In this document: positions 17,261-26,679 of the stretch, in pieces
Position numbering within the stretch: position 1 is the first letter of the stretch
Layout: each line of letters opens with the position of its first letter
Assembly: GCF_002846395.1 (NCBI RefSeq)
Contig: NZ_PJMU01000002.1
Span: 868,001 to 932,000, forward strand
DNA: 64,000 bases
Direction: 5' to 3'
From: Pontibacter ramchanderi
Lineage (GTDB): Bacteria > Bacteroidota > Bacteroidia > Cytophagales > Hymenobacteraceae
Program-made: the position numbers and the translations under genes
The notes under the pieces: model-generated
Seen by the model: only the letters and a program-made list of their open reading frames with translations
What the model was told of the DNA's origin: nothing
The model's database searches: none

Positions 17261-18739
17261 ATGAGCAAAGGGCTGCCAAAAAGAAGCGAAGACTACTCGC
17301 AGTGGTATAACGAACTGGTTAAAAAGGCCGGTTTGGCGGAAAATTCCGCCGTGCGCGGCTGTATGGTAATCAAGCCGTACGGTTACGCCATCTGGGAGAA
17401 AATGCAACGTCAGTTGGACGATATGTTCAAGGCCACTGGCCACGAAAACGCCTACTTCCCGCTTTTTGTACCCAAGAGTTTGTTTGAGGCCGAAGAGCAG
17501 AACGCCGAGGGCTTTGCCAAGGAATGCGCCGTTGTTACCCACTACCGTTTGCAGGGCGACCCAGACAAGCCAGGCAAACTGCGTGTAGACCCCAATGCTA
17601 AACTCGAAGAAGAGCTAATTGTTCGCCCCACGTCCGAAGCAGTAATCTGGAACACCTACAAAGGCTGGATCCAAAGCTACCGTGACCTTCCCATCCTGGT
17701 AAACCAGTGGGCCAACGTAGTGCGCTGGGAAATGCGCACGCGCCTGTTTCTGCGCACGGCTGAGTTCCTGTGGCAGGAAGGCCACACGGCCCACGCCACT
17801 GCTGATGAAGCTATAGCCGAAACCAAGCAGATGCTGGAGGTATACGCCACATTTGCAGAGCAGTACATCGCCCTGCCGGTTATTCGCGGCGTGAAGACAC
17901 CAAACGAGCGCTTCGCCGGCGCCCTCGACACCTACTGCATCGAAGGCTTGATGCAGGACGGCAAGGCCCTGCAGGCAGGCACCTCGCACTTCCTGGGTCA
18001 GAATTTCGCCAAGGCATTCGATGTGAAATTTGCGACCAAAGAAGGTGGCCTGGAGCACGTGTGGGGCACCTCATGGGGCGTGAGCACGCGCCTGATGGGT
18101 GCGCTGGTTATGGCCCACTCCGACGACGAAGGCCTGGTACTGCCTCCAAAGCTGGCGCCTATTCAGGTAGTGATTGTGCCGATTTACAAAGGTGAGGAGC
18201 AACTGGCCCAGATCAGCGAAAAAGTAGAGCAGCTGAGAAAAGAGCTAATGGCAAAAGGCATTAGCGTGAAGTTTGACAATCGCGACACGGAACGCCCTGG
18301 TTTTAAGTTTGCCGAGTGGGAGCTGAAAGGCGTGCCGGTGCGCATCGCCATCGGAGCCCGCGACCTGGAGAACGGCACTGCCGAAGTGGCCCGCCGCGAC
18401 ACCAAAGAGAAGAGCAGCCAACAGTTCGACAGCCTGGCCACTTACATCCCTGCCTTGCTAGACGAGATACAGGAGAGCATCTACAACAGAGCTTTGACGT
18501 TCCGGGAAGAGAACACGAACAAGGTGGATAGCTACGAGGAGTTCAAGCAAGTGCTGGAGACAAAAGGCGGTTTTGTGCTGGCCCACTGGGATGGCACACC
18601 GGAAACAGAAGAGCGCATTAAGGAAGAGACCAAAGCGACGATCCGCTGCATTGCCCTGGACACCCCTCTGGAAGACGGCGTGGACATGATCACCGGCAAG
18701 CCATCGAAACAACGCGTATACTTTGCGAAGGCTTATTAA
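17261..18739 (+). CDS. proS: Prolyl-tRNA synthetase, eukaryote/archaeal-type
   Basis: About 492 residues from ATG 17261; a TTG two codons upstream is less likely. Class II synthetase that charges tRNA-Pro. Motif 2/3 regions: [46 protein letters not shown] and [20 protein letters not shown]. The anticodon-binding domain follows ([16 protein letters not shown]) and then a C-terminal region ending in tyrosine (RVYFAKAY), as in ProS type 3. No editing insertion between motifs 2 and 3 is present. AT-rich sequence precedes the gene and a strong terminator follows. Confidence 0.97.
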   Translation: MSKGLPKRSEDYSQWYNELVKKAGLAENSAVRGCMVIKPYGYAIWEKMQRQLDDMFKATGHENAYFPLFVPKSLFEAEEQNAEGFAKECAVVTHYRLQGDPDKPGKLRVDPNAKLEEELIVRPTSEAVIWNTYKGWIQSYRDLPILVNQWANVVRWEMRTRLFLRTAEFLWQEGHTAHATADEAIAETKQMLEVYATFAEQYIALPVIRGVKTPNERFAGALDTYCIEGLMQDGKALQAGTSHFLGQNFAKAFDVKFATKEGGLEHVWGTSWGVSTRLMGALVMAHSDDEGLVLPPKLAPIQVVIVPIYKGEEQLAQISEKVEQLRKELMAKGISVKFDNRDTERPGFKFAEWELKGVPVRIAIGARDLENGTAEVARRDTKEKSSQQFDSLATYIPALLDEIQESIYNRALTFREENTNKVDSYEEFKQVLETKGGFVLAHWDGTPETEERIKEETKATIRCIALDTPLEDGVDMITGKPSKQRVYFAKAY

Positions 18740-18787
18740 TTGCTGTTTGTTAAATCAGCCTTATACTGCACAAGTAAGTATCCTTAT

Positions 18788-18830
18788 AAACCGCCACTTT
18801 CCTACCCGGGGAGTGGCGGTTTGCTTTTAG
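18788..18830 (+). terminator. Terminator after proS
   Basis: A long stem, AAACCGCCACTTTCC (18788–18802) with GGGGAGTGGCGGTTT (18808–18822) including two G·U pairs, followed by GCTTTTAG. It lies about 50 bases after the proS stop. Confidence 0.8.
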
Positions 18831-18843
18831 GTATTATTTTCAG

Positions 18844-18870
18844 AACAATTAACAATCGACAATCAACAAT
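18844..18870. repeat. Heptad array, RACAATY type
   Basis: Four near-identical 7-base units (AACAATT, AACAATC, GACAATC, AACAAT) in a row upstream of the NfeD gene. The same unit type lies at 25481–25507 (inverted) and 25601–25624. Confidence 0.6.
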
Positions 18871-18906
18871 AAATTTGCTATATTTACTTAAACCTACTCC
18901 CAAACT

Positions 18907-19380
18907 ATGCTCTTAGACTGGCTTACGGTAGTGCTGCTTATTGGCATCGGTCTTGTCCTGATCGTGGTGGAGCTCATTTTCGTGCCCGGTGTTACCATTG
19001 TAGGCATTTTGGGTTTTATACTGGTAGCCGTCGGTATCTGGATCAGTTATGCCGCTCTTGGCACCGAAACAGGGCACCTTGTATTGGCTGGTTCTGTTCT
19101 GGCAGGCGCGGTGGCACTGTTTTACAGCTTCAGGTCGGATGCCTGGTCCAGGTTTGCGCTCAAAGACAGCATCAAAAGCCGGGTGAATGAGGAGAGCCCA
19201 CACCTGTTGGAGGTTGGCGAGGAAGGTATAACCGTATCGGCGCTGCGTCCACAAGGCACGGCCCTTTTTAAGGAGCGCCGACACGAGGTTCAGACCACCG
19301 GCACCTTTCTACCGCCAAATACCCCTGTGCGCATTATCAAGATAGTATCGAATAAAATCACAGTAGAAGCAATTACCTAA
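18907..19380 (+). CDS. NfeD-like membrane protein
   Basis: 157 residues. Three transmembrane segments (WLTVVLLIGIGLVLIVVELI, IVGILGFILVAVGIWISYAA, LVLAGSVLAGAVALFYSF) and then the small OB-fold domain of NfeD proteins (EEGITVSALRPQGTALF, TTGTFLPPNTPVRIIKIVSN). NfeD proteins work with flotillin/SPFH partners in membrane organisation. It lies nine bases before the flotillin-like floA gene, the standard arrangement. Confidence 0.88.
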   Translation: MLLDWLTVVLLIGIGLVLIVVELIFVPGVTIVGILGFILVAVGIWISYAALGTETGHLVLAGSVLAGAVALFYSFRSDAWSRFALKDSIKSRVNEESPHLLEVGEEGITVSALRPQGTALFKERRHEVQTTGTFLPPNTPVRIIKIVSNKITVEAIT

Positions 19381-19389
19381 AACAACTTC

Positions 19390-20376
19390 ATGGAAAACTT
19401 TTCAATCTTATTCCTGATCGCGGGCGGCATCATCCTGCTGTTCATCTTCTTATACTTTGTGCCGATCAGCCTTTGGATCACGGCCCTTTTCTCGGGCGTG
19501 AAGGTGGGCCTGTTGGAGCTTGTGTTCATGCGCATCCGAAAAGTACCGCCTAGCCTGATCGTCAACTCCATGATCAACGCCACCAAGGCAGGTATAGATG
19601 TAACCACCACTGAACTCGAAACCCACTACCTGGCGGGCGGCAACGTGCCGAATGTGATCAAAGCCCTGATTTCCGCCGACAAAGCTAACATCCCCCTTTC
19701 GTTTAAGCAGGCTACGGCCATTGACCTGGCCGGCCGCGATGTGTTTGAGGCCGTTACCACTTCGGTAAATCCGAAAGTGATCAACACGCCGAACGTAGCC
19801 GCTGTAGCGCAGGATGGTATTCAGCTGATCGCGAAAGCCCGCGTAACAGTTCGTGCCAACATCATGCAGTTGGTGGGTGGTGCCGGCGAAGAAACCATCC
19901 TGGCCCGTGTGGGCGAGGGCATCGTGACGTCTATTGGTTCTTCCGTATCCCATAAAAGCGTGCTCGAAAACCCGGATATCATCTCGAAACTGGTATTGCA
20001 GAAAGGCCTGGATGCGGGTACCGCCTACGAGATCCTCTCCATTGATATCGCTGACATTGACGTGGGCGAGAACATCGGAGCCAAGCTGCAGATTGACCAG
20101 GCGGGTGCTGACCTGAAAGTGGCCGAAGCCAAAGCCGAAGAACGCCGCGCCATGGCGGTTGCCGTGGAGCAGGAAATGAAGGCTAAAGCCCAGGAAGCCC
20201 GGGCGTCTGTAATCGCCGCCGAAGTGGAGATCCCGCAGGCTATTTCAGCGGCCTTCCGCAGCGGTAACCTCGGCATCATGGACTACTACAAGATGCAGAA
20301 CATCCAAAGCGATACCGATATGCGCAACTCCATTGCCAACCCAAACCAGGGCGGGCAGAATAAGCCGAAGGAGTAA
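19390..20376 (+). CDS. floA: Flotillin-like protein FloA
   Basis: 328 residues, the usual size. N-terminal membrane hairpin ([22 protein letters not shown]) followed by the SPFH domain, recognised from [40 protein letters not shown] and [20 protein letters not shown]. The C-terminal Ala/Glu/Lys-rich coiled coil ([20 protein letters not shown]) is typical. FloA oligomerises on the inner membrane and organises membrane microdomains. Operon with the NfeD gene. Confidence 0.96.
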   Translation: MENFSILFLIAGGIILLFIFLYFVPISLWITALFSGVKVGLLELVFMRIRKVPPSLIVNSMINATKAGIDVTTTELETHYLAGGNVPNVIKALISADKANIPLSFKQATAIDLAGRDVFEAVTTSVNPKVINTPNVAAVAQDGIQLIAKARVTVRANIMQLVGGAGEETILARVGEGIVTSIGSSVSHKSVLENPDIISKLVLQKGLDAGTAYEILSIDIADIDVGENIGAKLQIDQAGADLKVAEAKAEERRAMAVAVEQEMKAKAQEARASVIAAEVEIPQAISAAFRSGNLGIMDYYKMQNIQSDTDMRNSIANPNQGGQNKPKE

Positions 20377-20399
20377 ATTATACCTGACTCTAATAAAGC

Positions 20400-20432
20400 A
20401 AAAGGGCTATCCATAAACTGGATAGCCCTTTT
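20400..20432. terminator. Bidirectional terminator after floA
   Basis: A perfect 13-bp stem (AAAAGGGCTATCC / GGATAGCCCTTTT) around a 7-base loop, flanked by A and T runs. It separates floA from the convergent lipoprotein gene. Confidence 0.9.
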
Positions 20433-20437
20433 ACTTT

Positions 20438-21181
20438 TCAAGGAAGCTCAGCTCTAAACTTTACCACTAAATGCGAGCCCCAGTCGTCTGTGCCGCGCTG
20501 GTATGAAAAGTGGCCCTCTTTTGTTTCTTTGTCAAGGTGAAACCTGGAGCTGCCCCCACCTACATAATTATGTGCGATGAGCCTGTCAGCCTTGCTCTCA
20601 TTTTGATCATAGAAATTAAAGTATGGGTAATTATAAGACCGAAATTCACCGCCAATAGGTATTCGATCTACTGCAAAGGTTAAAGGCAGTTGATCTCTGG
20701 AAACATTATACTGAGTATCGCTTCTGTATATAACCTGTTCTGCATTGTTTTCATAAGTGGACACCTGCAGGTATACATCAGGGTTGCCTTCCGAAGGAGC
20801 AGATATGTCACCGCCCTCTAAGGCATAGTTTTCAAGATAACTGCGCAGTTGCACTTCATAGGCATATAGCTGCGCCACTTTCACCACTTTTATTACCGTT
20901 TTGGCCTGGCCGTTGGTATATGTTGTAAGCTTTACAGTATAGCTCCCCGGCTTTTTATAGCTAAACATATCAGGTATACGCGAAGTAGATGTCTCGCCAT
21001 TTCCAAAATCCCATTTATAAGCATCGGCCTGGCTTACATCCTTAAAGGTAACTCCCTCCTCTGTGGTGTAAAACTCTTCCGGAATAGTAAACTCAGGTGT
21101 AGGTATAGCGACAGGGTCGTCTTTTTTGCAGGAAGCGAAGAGAGCTAGTGCCGCAACGGCAGCAAGTAGTTGTTTTCTCAT
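20438..21181 (-). CDS. PKD-domain lipoprotein
   Basis: About 247 residues from ATG at 21181 (MRKQLLAAVAALALFASC), a lipoprotein signal with Cys at the FASC lipobox. Residues about 30–105 form a PKD/Ig-like domain: TFKDVSQADAYKWDFGNGET and FSYKKPGSYTVKLTTY. The remainder (AQLYAYEVQLRSYLENYA, then EGHFSYQRGTDDWGSHLVV) is not recognised; it may be a beta-sandwich. PKD domains mediate protein or glycan contacts outside the cell. It has no operon partner. Confidence 0.82.
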   Translation of the reverse strand: MRKQLLAAVAALALFASCKKDDPVAIPTPEFTIPEEFYTTEEGVTFKDVSQADAYKWDFGNGETSTSRIPDMFSYKKPGSYTVKLTTYTNGQAKTVIKVVKVAQLYAYEVQLRSYLENYALEGGDISAPSEGNPDVYLQVSTYENNAEQVIYRSDTQYNVSRDQLPLTFAVDRIPIGGEFRSYNYPYFNFYDQNESKADRLIAHNYVGGGSSRFHLDKETKEGHFSYQRGTDDWGSHLVVKFRAELP

Positions 21182-21279
21182 GTTGTAGGAAGCGGCTAAA
21201 GGGTTTAAGTGCCCATCAGTTACCCAAAGCAACAGCAGGCAAAATATTAATTCACAACTATATAGCCAAAACTATACCA

Positions 21280-21317
21280 AAAAGAAAGCCCGCGACTTGT
21301 ATCGCGGGCTTTCTTTT
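21280..21317. terminator. Strong bidirectional terminator
   Basis: A perfect 16-bp stem, AAAAGAAAGCCCGCGA with TCGCGGGCTTTCTTTT, and a 6-base loop. It lies just downstream (minus strand) of the lipoprotein gene ending at 21342. Confidence 0.92.
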
Positions 21318-21341
21318 AACTTTATTCGATTTCAGAGTATC

Positions 21342-22178
21342 TTAACTCTCTTTCAGCGTGATCGTGCGCGTTACCGAGTTGTAAGGGCCAGGTATAACGG
21401 CACCGGCGTTGTTGATCAGTTCCAGCTTGATGGTGGTTTCGCCCATTGGCAGGCCTTCGATGATGTGCGGCATCCACTTATCGAGGATGAACTCGTTTCC
21501 GTTGATTGTGGCGCGTACTTTATTGCCGGTTGTCGACAGGTCGGTGTTGATCAGGTAGAAGTCCAGCATGATACGGCGGGTATCGGCGCCTACGTACTCG
21601 CCTTTCGGACGGCTGTAGAACATGTGCTGCCCCTTCATATCAAACTCCATACGCTGCTGTGGTCTGCCCACGGTAACCATGCGCAGGTCGTAAGCGCCTT
21701 TGTGCTTCAAACTCTCGTGGTAAGAACGCGAAATGAAAGATAGCACCACGTGCTCACCTTCCTCCATCTCTTTTGTGAAGGAAGTCTCGTAGTGGGCCGT
21801 GTAAGGCTCGTTGTCCACGATGTTGTGAATGTGCTGTCCTTCCTTTGAGTTAGCCATAAACTCCGAATTGGAGTGAGGCGTCATGCGCGTAAGCTGGAAG
21901 TTAGACAGTTCGTATACAAACTCAACCGGGCCGGGCTGCACTACACCATTCTCTGGAGGAGTATTCAATCGGAGCTGAGACTCCGGGTATTTCTGCGAAT
22001 CGTCGAAAGCGAAAACACGCAATCCGCCCTTGCTCATCACAGCTCCTGTTGGTGTTGGCCCTGTAGTAGTTGCCATTACCGGAGTACGTGTTTCATCATC
22101 CTGCATCTGGCGTGTTGTGTCGCAGGAGGCAAAACCCAGCATAAGGGCTGAAGCAAAGAGTAAGTAGGTTTTTTTCAT
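21342..22178 (-). CDS. Lipoprotein of unknown function
   Basis: 278 residues. Lipoprotein signal MKKTYLLFASALMLGFASC, then a low-complexity linker (TRTPVMATTTGPTPTGAV) and a soluble beta-rich region with GGLRVFAFDDSQKYPESQ, FVYELSNFQLTRMTPHSNSE, EEGEHVVLSFISRSYHESLK and LELINNAGAVIPGPYNSVTR. No catalytic motif is obvious. Several His and Glu residues in the middle could bind a ligand but this is speculation. It has its own terminator and stands divergent from the oxygenase gene at 22277. Confidence 0.75.
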   Translation of the reverse strand: MKKTYLLFASALMLGFASCDTTRQMQDDETRTPVMATTTGPTPTGAVMSKGGLRVFAFDDSQKYPESQLRLNTPPENGVVQPGPVEFVYELSNFQLTRMTPHSNSEFMANSKEGQHIHNIVDNEPYTAHYETSFTKEMEEGEHVVLSFISRSYHESLKHKGAYDLRMVTVGRPQQRMEFDMKGQHMFYSRPKGEYVGADTRRIMLDFYLINTDLSTTGNKVRATINGNEFILDKWMPHIIEGLPMGETTIKLELINNAGAVIPGPYNSVTRTITLKES

Positions 22179-22276
22179 CTAGAGAGGGTTTGAATTAGCA
22201 AATAGCCAATATACTGTTTTTATTTGTATATTGCGCACTACGTAATATTAACGTAAAAGTATACAAAAAAGACTAT

Positions 22277-23260
22277 ATGAGCGAGATTTTGTTTGATGAA
22301 GTTCCTTCATTGGACTTAGCTGATTTTACATCAGGGGATGAAGGACGAAGAGCGCGATTTGTGCAGGAATTGGGAAACGCTTATCAGAACATTGGCTTTA
22401 TTGCCCTGAAAAACCACGGCCTGAGCGATGACCTGACGGAAAGACTCTACGCCGCCGTTAAAAAATTCTTTGCCTTGCCAGACGAGGTAAAGCAGAAGTA
22501 CGAAAACCCGGAACTTGCCGGCCAGCGTGGCTACGTTGGCAAGGGAAAAGAAAAGGCCAAAGGTTTTAACACCGGCGACCTGAAAGAATTTTACCATGTA
22601 GGGCAAGAGTTGGCCGGTATACCTGACAGCGACCCGATTAAGGCTGAGTATCCGGACAATATCTGGCCTGCTGAGGTGCCGGAACTGAAGGAAACCACCC
22701 TGGAGGCTTACAGCAAGCTGGAGGCCGCCGGCAAACAAGTCCTGCGTGCCATTGCCATTCACCTAGGCCTGGAAGAAAACTACTTCGACGAGAAAGTGAA
22801 ATATGGCAACAGCATCCTGCGCCCGATCCACTACTTCCCGATCGAAAACCCGGATAGCGTGCCGGCCGACGCCGTGCGTGCCGCTGAGCATGGCGACATC
22901 AACCTGATCACATTGCTGATGGGCGCCAGCGCCGACGGCCTGCAGGTGTTGCGCCGCGACGGCAAGTGGATCCCGATCACGGCCCTGCCAGAGCAGGTGG
23001 TGGTAAACGTAGGCGACATGCTGGCCCGCTTGACCAATAACAAGCTAAAGTCGACTATCCACCGTGTGGTAAACCCGCCGCGCGAGTTGATGCACACTTC
23101 CCGCTACTCTATCCCGTTCTTCATGCACCCACGCTCTGAAATGGACCTGACCTGCCTGGAGAGCTGCATAGACGAGCAAAACCCGAAGGCCTACCCGGAT
23201 GCTACGGCAGGTGAGTACCTGAACGAGCGCCTGGTCGAACTGGGACTTAAGAAAGCTTAA
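22277..23260 (+). CDS. 2-oxoglutarate/Fe(II) oxygenase, isopenicillin-N-synthase-like
   Basis: 327 residues. N-terminal DIOX_N region (VPSLDLADFTSGDEG, GFIALKNHGLSDDLTERLY) and C-terminal double-stranded beta helix with iron ligands His-x-Asp in AAEHGDINLITLLMG and His in KSTIHRVVNPP, plus the 2OG-binding RYSIPFF. It resembles plant- and fungus-like IPNS-family oxygenases that are common in bacteria with unknown substrates. No biosynthetic partners are nearby, so no reaction is assigned. Confidence 0.88.
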   Translation: MSEILFDEVPSLDLADFTSGDEGRRARFVQELGNAYQNIGFIALKNHGLSDDLTERLYAAVKKFFALPDEVKQKYENPELAGQRGYVGKGKEKAKGFNTGDLKEFYHVGQELAGIPDSDPIKAEYPDNIWPAEVPELKETTLEAYSKLEAAGKQVLRAIAIHLGLEENYFDEKVKYGNSILRPIHYFPIENPDSVPADAVRAAEHGDINLITLLMGASADGLQVLRRDGKWIPITALPEQVVVNVGDMLARLTNNKLKSTIHRVVNPPRELMHTSRYSIPFFMHPRSEMDLTCLESCIDEQNPKAYPDATAGEYLNERLVELGLKKA

Positions 23261-23282
23261 TTGAGTTGAAAATGAGTTAGAA

Positions 23283-23316
23283 GAGAGATGGTGCCTGCAC
23301 TATCTCTCTTTTTTTG
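23283..23316 (+). terminator. Terminator after the oxygenase gene
   Basis: GAGAGAT and ATCTCTC flank an inner GTG/CAC stem, followed by eight T residues. Directly downstream of the oxygenase stop. Confidence 0.82.
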
Positions 23317-23326
23317 AATCTACGGC

Positions 23327-24496
23327 ATGAGTCTGCGCTATTACATCTTCCTGAAAGACGTACTATTGCTCGCCCTGACCTCGTTCGGCGGACCGCAGGC
23401 GCATATCGCTTTAATGTTCCGCTTGCTGGTGCATAAGCGCCGCTACCTCACTGAGCAGGAGCTAATCGAACTCAATGCCCTTTGCCAGATACTGCCTGGC
23501 CCTACTTCCACCCAAACTCTTACGGCAATTGGCTTCCGGATAGGAGGTCCTAACCTGGCTTACCTCACGCTGCTGGTATGGCTGTTGCCGGCTTCCAGTA
23601 TTATGGCTGCAGCCGCACTGGCTATTTCGTACCTGCAGGAAAACAATATCTCGCTCCAGTTTCTGCGCTTCATACAGCCCATGGCGGTTGGCTTTGTGTC
23701 CTATGCAGCTTATGCGATCAGCTCTAAAGTAGTTAATACCAAGCTGGCGATAGGTATTATGGTCGTGTCAGGTATACTGGCTTACTTCTTTCACTCACCC
23801 TGGGTATACCCGCTACTGTTGCTGGCCGGAGGGGCTATCACAGCACTTCGCTTCAGGCAGCACCCGCAGGAAAAAGACAAGAAACTGCGCATCCAGTGGG
23901 CCAACTTTATACTCTTTGTAGGCGTGCTGATCACGGCGGCTGTGGTGGGTGGTGCCACCTCATCGCTACCTGTCAGGCTGTTCGAGAACTTCTACCGAAA
24001 CGGCAGCCTGGTATTTGGTGGCGGGCAGGTGCTTATTCCGCTGATGTTCACGGAGTTTGTAGACTTTAAAAAGTACCTGACAGCTGAAGAGTTTCTATCG
24101 GGCTTCGCTTTGGTGCAGGCTCTTCCTGGCCCAGTCTTTTCCTTTTGTGCCTACATCGGTACGCTAGCCATGCGTGACTACGGCATCTGGGGACAGCTGC
24201 TCGGTTCGCTGGTGGCAACAGTCGGCATCTTCCTGCCCGGCACCTTCCTGATCTTCTTTGTAATACGTTTTTGGGATGATCTGAAAAAGTATAGAGTCGT
24301 GCGGGCCTCGCTAGAAGGTATAAGTGCTGTGAGCTCGGGCATGGTGGTGGCAGCAGCCATCATGCTCTATCGCCCCATCGACAATACGCCGCTCAATTTC
24401 GGTATTGTGGTAGCCACTTTTTGCCTGCTGCTCTTTACCCGTATACCTGCTCCTATCCTCATTTTAGTTGGGTTTGCACTGGGCTTTATTTTTTGA
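23327..24496 (+). CDS. chrA: Chromate transporter (CHR family)
   Basis: 389 residues. Two homologous halves, each with the CHR signature: first half LALTSFGGPQAHIALMF with LNALCQILPGPTSTQT, second half GSLVFGGGQVLIPLMFTEF with GFALVQALPGPVFSFC. About ten to twelve transmembrane segments. Family role: inner-membrane export of chromate, probably in exchange for sulfate or driven by proton motive force. Lone gene bounded by terminators; no ChrB-type regulator is present. It might have another anion as its natural substrate. Confidence 0.92.
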   Translation: MSLRYYIFLKDVLLLALTSFGGPQAHIALMFRLLVHKRRYLTEQELIELNALCQILPGPTSTQTLTAIGFRIGGPNLAYLTLLVWLLPASSIMAAAALAISYLQENNISLQFLRFIQPMAVGFVSYAAYAISSKVVNTKLAIGIMVVSGILAYFFHSPWVYPLLLLAGGAITALRFRQHPQEKDKKLRIQWANFILFVGVLITAAVVGGATSSLPVRLFENFYRNGSLVFGGGQVLIPLMFTEFVDFKKYLTAEEFLSGFALVQALPGPVFSFCAYIGTLAMRDYGIWGQLLGSLVATVGIFLPGTFLIFFVIRFWDDLKKYRVVRASLEGISAVSSGMVVAAAIMLYRPIDNTPLNFGIVVATFCLLLFTRIPAPILILVGFALGFIF

Positions 24497-24542
24497 TCGG
24501 GTATACCTATAGTCTATACCTGAACCAGGCCGCATAAAAGCA

Positions 24543-24580
24543 AAAAGCTGCCCATGCATTTACACAGGCAGCTTTCTTAT
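24543..24580. terminator. Bidirectional terminator between chrA and rfbA
   Basis: AAAAGCTGCC pairs with GGCAGCTTT around a 14-base loop, with T-rich sequence after it. It separates the convergent chrA and rfbA genes. Confidence 0.78.
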
Positions 24581-24600
24581 TCTGATCAAATAGGCTATAC

Positions 24601-25476
24601 CTATCGGAATGTCTTCTCTTTCATGATGCGCAGCAAATACTCGCCGTATCCGCTTTTACGGAGGGGCTCTGCCACTCCCCGCAGCTGCTCGTCCGAGATA
24701 AAGCCCATGCGCCAGGCCACCTCCTCGATGCAGCCGATCTTGAGGCCCTGCCGCTCCTCGATCACCTGCACGAACGTGGCCGCCTGCATCAGCGAGGCGA
24801 CCGTGCCCGTGTCGAGCCAGGCCGTGCCCCGGTTCAGCACCCCCACCTTCAACCTGCCCTGCTTGAGGTACTCGCGGTTCACGTCGGTGATCTCGTACTC
24901 GCCCCGCGCGCTGGGCGCCAGGTTCCTGGCGATCTCCACCACCTGGTTGTCGTAGAAGTAGAGGCCCGGCACGGCGTAGTTTGACTTCGGCTCCTTGGGC
25001 TTCTCCTCAATGGAGACCGCCCTGCCCTCCGAGTCGAACTCCACCACCCCGTAGCGCTCGGGGTCTGTGACGTGGTAGGCGTAGACCACGCCCCCCTCGG
25101 GGTCCGCGTTCTGGCGCAGCACCGAGCCCATGCCCGCCCCGTAGAAGATGTTGTCGCCCAGCACCAGGGCCACCTTGTCCCCTCCGATGAACTCCTCCCC
25201 GATCACGAAGGCCTGCGCCAGCCCGTTGGGCTCCTCCTGCACCCTGTACTCAAAGCGGCAGCCGATCTGCGAGCCGTCCCCGAGCAGGCGCTCAAACAGC
25301 GGCAAATCGTGCGGGGTGGAGATGATCAGCACCTCCCTTATCCCGGCCAGCATCAGCGTCGAGAGCGGGTAGTAGATCATGGGCTTGTCGTAGACGGGCA
25401 TGAGCTGCTTGCTCACGGCCAGCGTCAGGGGGTGGAGCCGGGTGCCGGAGCCCCCGGCCAGGATGATGCCTTTCAT
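24601..25476 (-). CDS. rfbA: Glucose-1-phosphate thymidylyltransferase
   Basis: About 291 residues from ATG at 25476 ([18 protein letters not shown]). Makes dTDP-glucose from glucose 1-phosphate and dTTP, the first step to dTDP-rhamnose and related sugars. Nucleotide-binding [34 protein letters not shown] and [20 protein letters not shown] are all intact. Base composition is conspicuous: 24841–24900 is 60% GC and 25081–25140 is 77% GC. The partner rfbB lies upstream on the same strand; rfbC and rfbD are not in the window. Confidence 0.97.
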   Translation of the reverse strand: MKGIILAGGSGTRLHPLTLAVSKQLMPVYDKPMIYYPLSTLMLAGIREVLIISTPHDLPLFERLLGDGSQIGCRFEYRVQEEPNGLAQAFVIGEEFIGGDKVALVLGDNIFYGAGMGSVLRQNADPEGGVVYAYHVTDPERYGVVEFDSEGRAVSIEEKPKEPKSNYAVPGLYFYDNQVVEIARNLAPSARGEYEITDVNREYLKQGRLKVGVLNRGTAWLDTGTVASLMQAATFVQVIEERQGLKIGCIEEVAWRMGFISDEQLRGVAEPLRKSGYGEYLLRIMKEKTFR

Positions 25477-25480
25477 GCTT

Positions 25481-25507
25481 TGATTGTTAGTTGTCAATTG
25501 CTGATTG
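25481..25507. repeat. Heptad array, RACAATY type (inverted)
   Basis: The sequence TGATTGTTAGTTGTCAATTG and seven further bases lies just before the rfbA start. Read on the minus strand it gives AGCAATT, GACAACT, AACAATC units. Confidence 0.55.
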
Positions 25508-25600
25508 CTCTTCTACAATACCACAATTCAAGTGTTCTTTCATTTCCATCGATGCCGCTGTGTCTTGAGTTGCTGCCGTGGCCAACTGCCGCCTTATTTC

Positions 25601-25624
25601 AACAATCAACAATTAGCAATCAAT
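25601..25624. repeat. Heptad array, RACAATY type
   Basis: AACAATC, AACAATT, AGCAATC units in a row, just after the rfbB stop. It forms an imperfect inverted pair with the array at 25481–25507 across the rfbA–rfbB gap. Confidence 0.55.
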
Positions 25625-25627
25625 ACT

Positions 25628-26677
25628 TCACCTCTCCTCGTACTGCTCGCGGTAATAGTCGCGGTAGTGGCCGCTTGTCACCTCCTCCAGCCAGGCCTCG
25701 TTGGCCAGGTACCAGTCCACGGTCCTGCGCAGGCCCTGCTCAAAGGTCACCGACGGCCTCCAGCCCAGCTCCCCCATCAGCTTGGAGGAGTCGATGGCGT
25801 AGCGGGCGTCGTGGCCGGCGCGGTCCTTGACGAAGGTGATCAGCTTGCGGCTCGTGCCAGGCTCGCGGCCCAGCCTCTCGTCCATCACGTCGCAGAGGAG
25901 CTCCACAAGATCCAGGTTGCGCCACTCGTTCACCCCGCCCACGTTGTAGGTCTCCCCCACCTTGCCGCGGTGGAAGATGGCGTCGATGGCCCTCGCGTGG
26001 TCTTTCACGTAGAGCCAGTCCCTGACGTTCTCGCCCCTGCCGTACACGGGCACGGGCTTTCCGGCCTTGATGTTGTGGATGGCCAGCGGGATCAGCTTCT
26101 CGGGGAAGTGGTTGGGGCCGTAGTTGTTGGAGCAGTTGCTGAGCTTGACCGGCAGGCCGTAGGTGTGGTGCCAGGCCCGGACGAAGTGGTCCGAGGCCGC
26201 CTTGGAGGCCGAGTAGGGCGAGCGCGGGTCGTAAGGGGTGCTTTCGGTGAAGAGCCCCTCGGCGCCCAGCGAGCCGTACACCTCGTCGGTGGAGACGTGG
26301 TAGAAGAGCCTGCCCGCGTAGTCACCCTGCCAGCTGCGGCGGCAGGCCTCCAGCAGGTTCACCGTGCCCACGACGTTGGTCTCGACAAAGGCCATGGGCC
26401 CGGCAATGGAGCGGTCCACGTGCGACTCGGCCGCCAGGTGGATCACCGCCTCGAACTTGCGCTCGGCAAAGATGGAATCCAGGTAGGCCGCGTCCGTGAT
26501 GTCGCCCTTCAGGAAGGTGTAGTTCTCCCGCCCCTCCACGTCCCGAAGGTTCTGCAGGTTGCCCGCGTAAGTCAGCGCGTCGAGGTTGAAGATGCGGTAG
26601 TGCGGGTATTGCTCCACGAACAGCCGCACCACGTGCGAGCCGATGAAGCCTGCCCCGCCGGTGATTAGTAGGTTCAT
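25628..26677 (-). CDS. rfbB: dTDP-glucose 4,6-dehydratase
   Basis: About 349 residues from ATG at 26677 (MNLLITGGAGFIGSHVV). Extended SDR that converts dTDP-glucose to dTDP-4-keto-6-deoxyglucose. NAD site TGGAGFIGSH, catalytic FYHVSTDEVYGSLG (Thr-Asp-Glu triad) and YSASKAASDH (YxxxK) are present, as is NNYGPNHFPEKLIPL. GC content is high (65% in 25861–25920, 68% in 26281–26340) compared with galE (52–58% in two lines), which suggests a different origin for rfbA–rfbB. The start lies two bases after the galE stop, so the genes are translationally close. Confidence 0.97.
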   Translation of the reverse strand: MNLLITGGAGFIGSHVVRLFVEQYPHYRIFNLDALTYAGNLQNLRDVEGRENYTFLKGDITDAAYLDSIFAERKFEAVIHLAAESHVDRSIAGPMAFVETNVVGTVNLLEACRRSWQGDYAGRLFYHVSTDEVYGSLGAEGLFTESTPYDPRSPYSASKAASDHFVRAWHHTYGLPVKLSNCSNNYGPNHFPEKLIPLAIHNIKAGKPVPVYGRGENVRDWLYVKDHARAIDAIFHRGKVGETYNVGGVNEWRNLDLVELLCDVMDERLGREPGTSRKLITFVKDRAGHDARYAIDSSKLMGELGWRPSVTFEQGLRRTVDWYLANEAWLEEVTSGHYRDYYREQYEER

Positions 26678-26679
26678 TA

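Noticed and set aside
25505..26668. 387-codon plus-strand frame antisense to rfbB
   Set aside because: Long because of the high GC of rfbB; the translation is Val/His/Gln/Arg-rich and without motifs, while rfbB has all catalytic residues.
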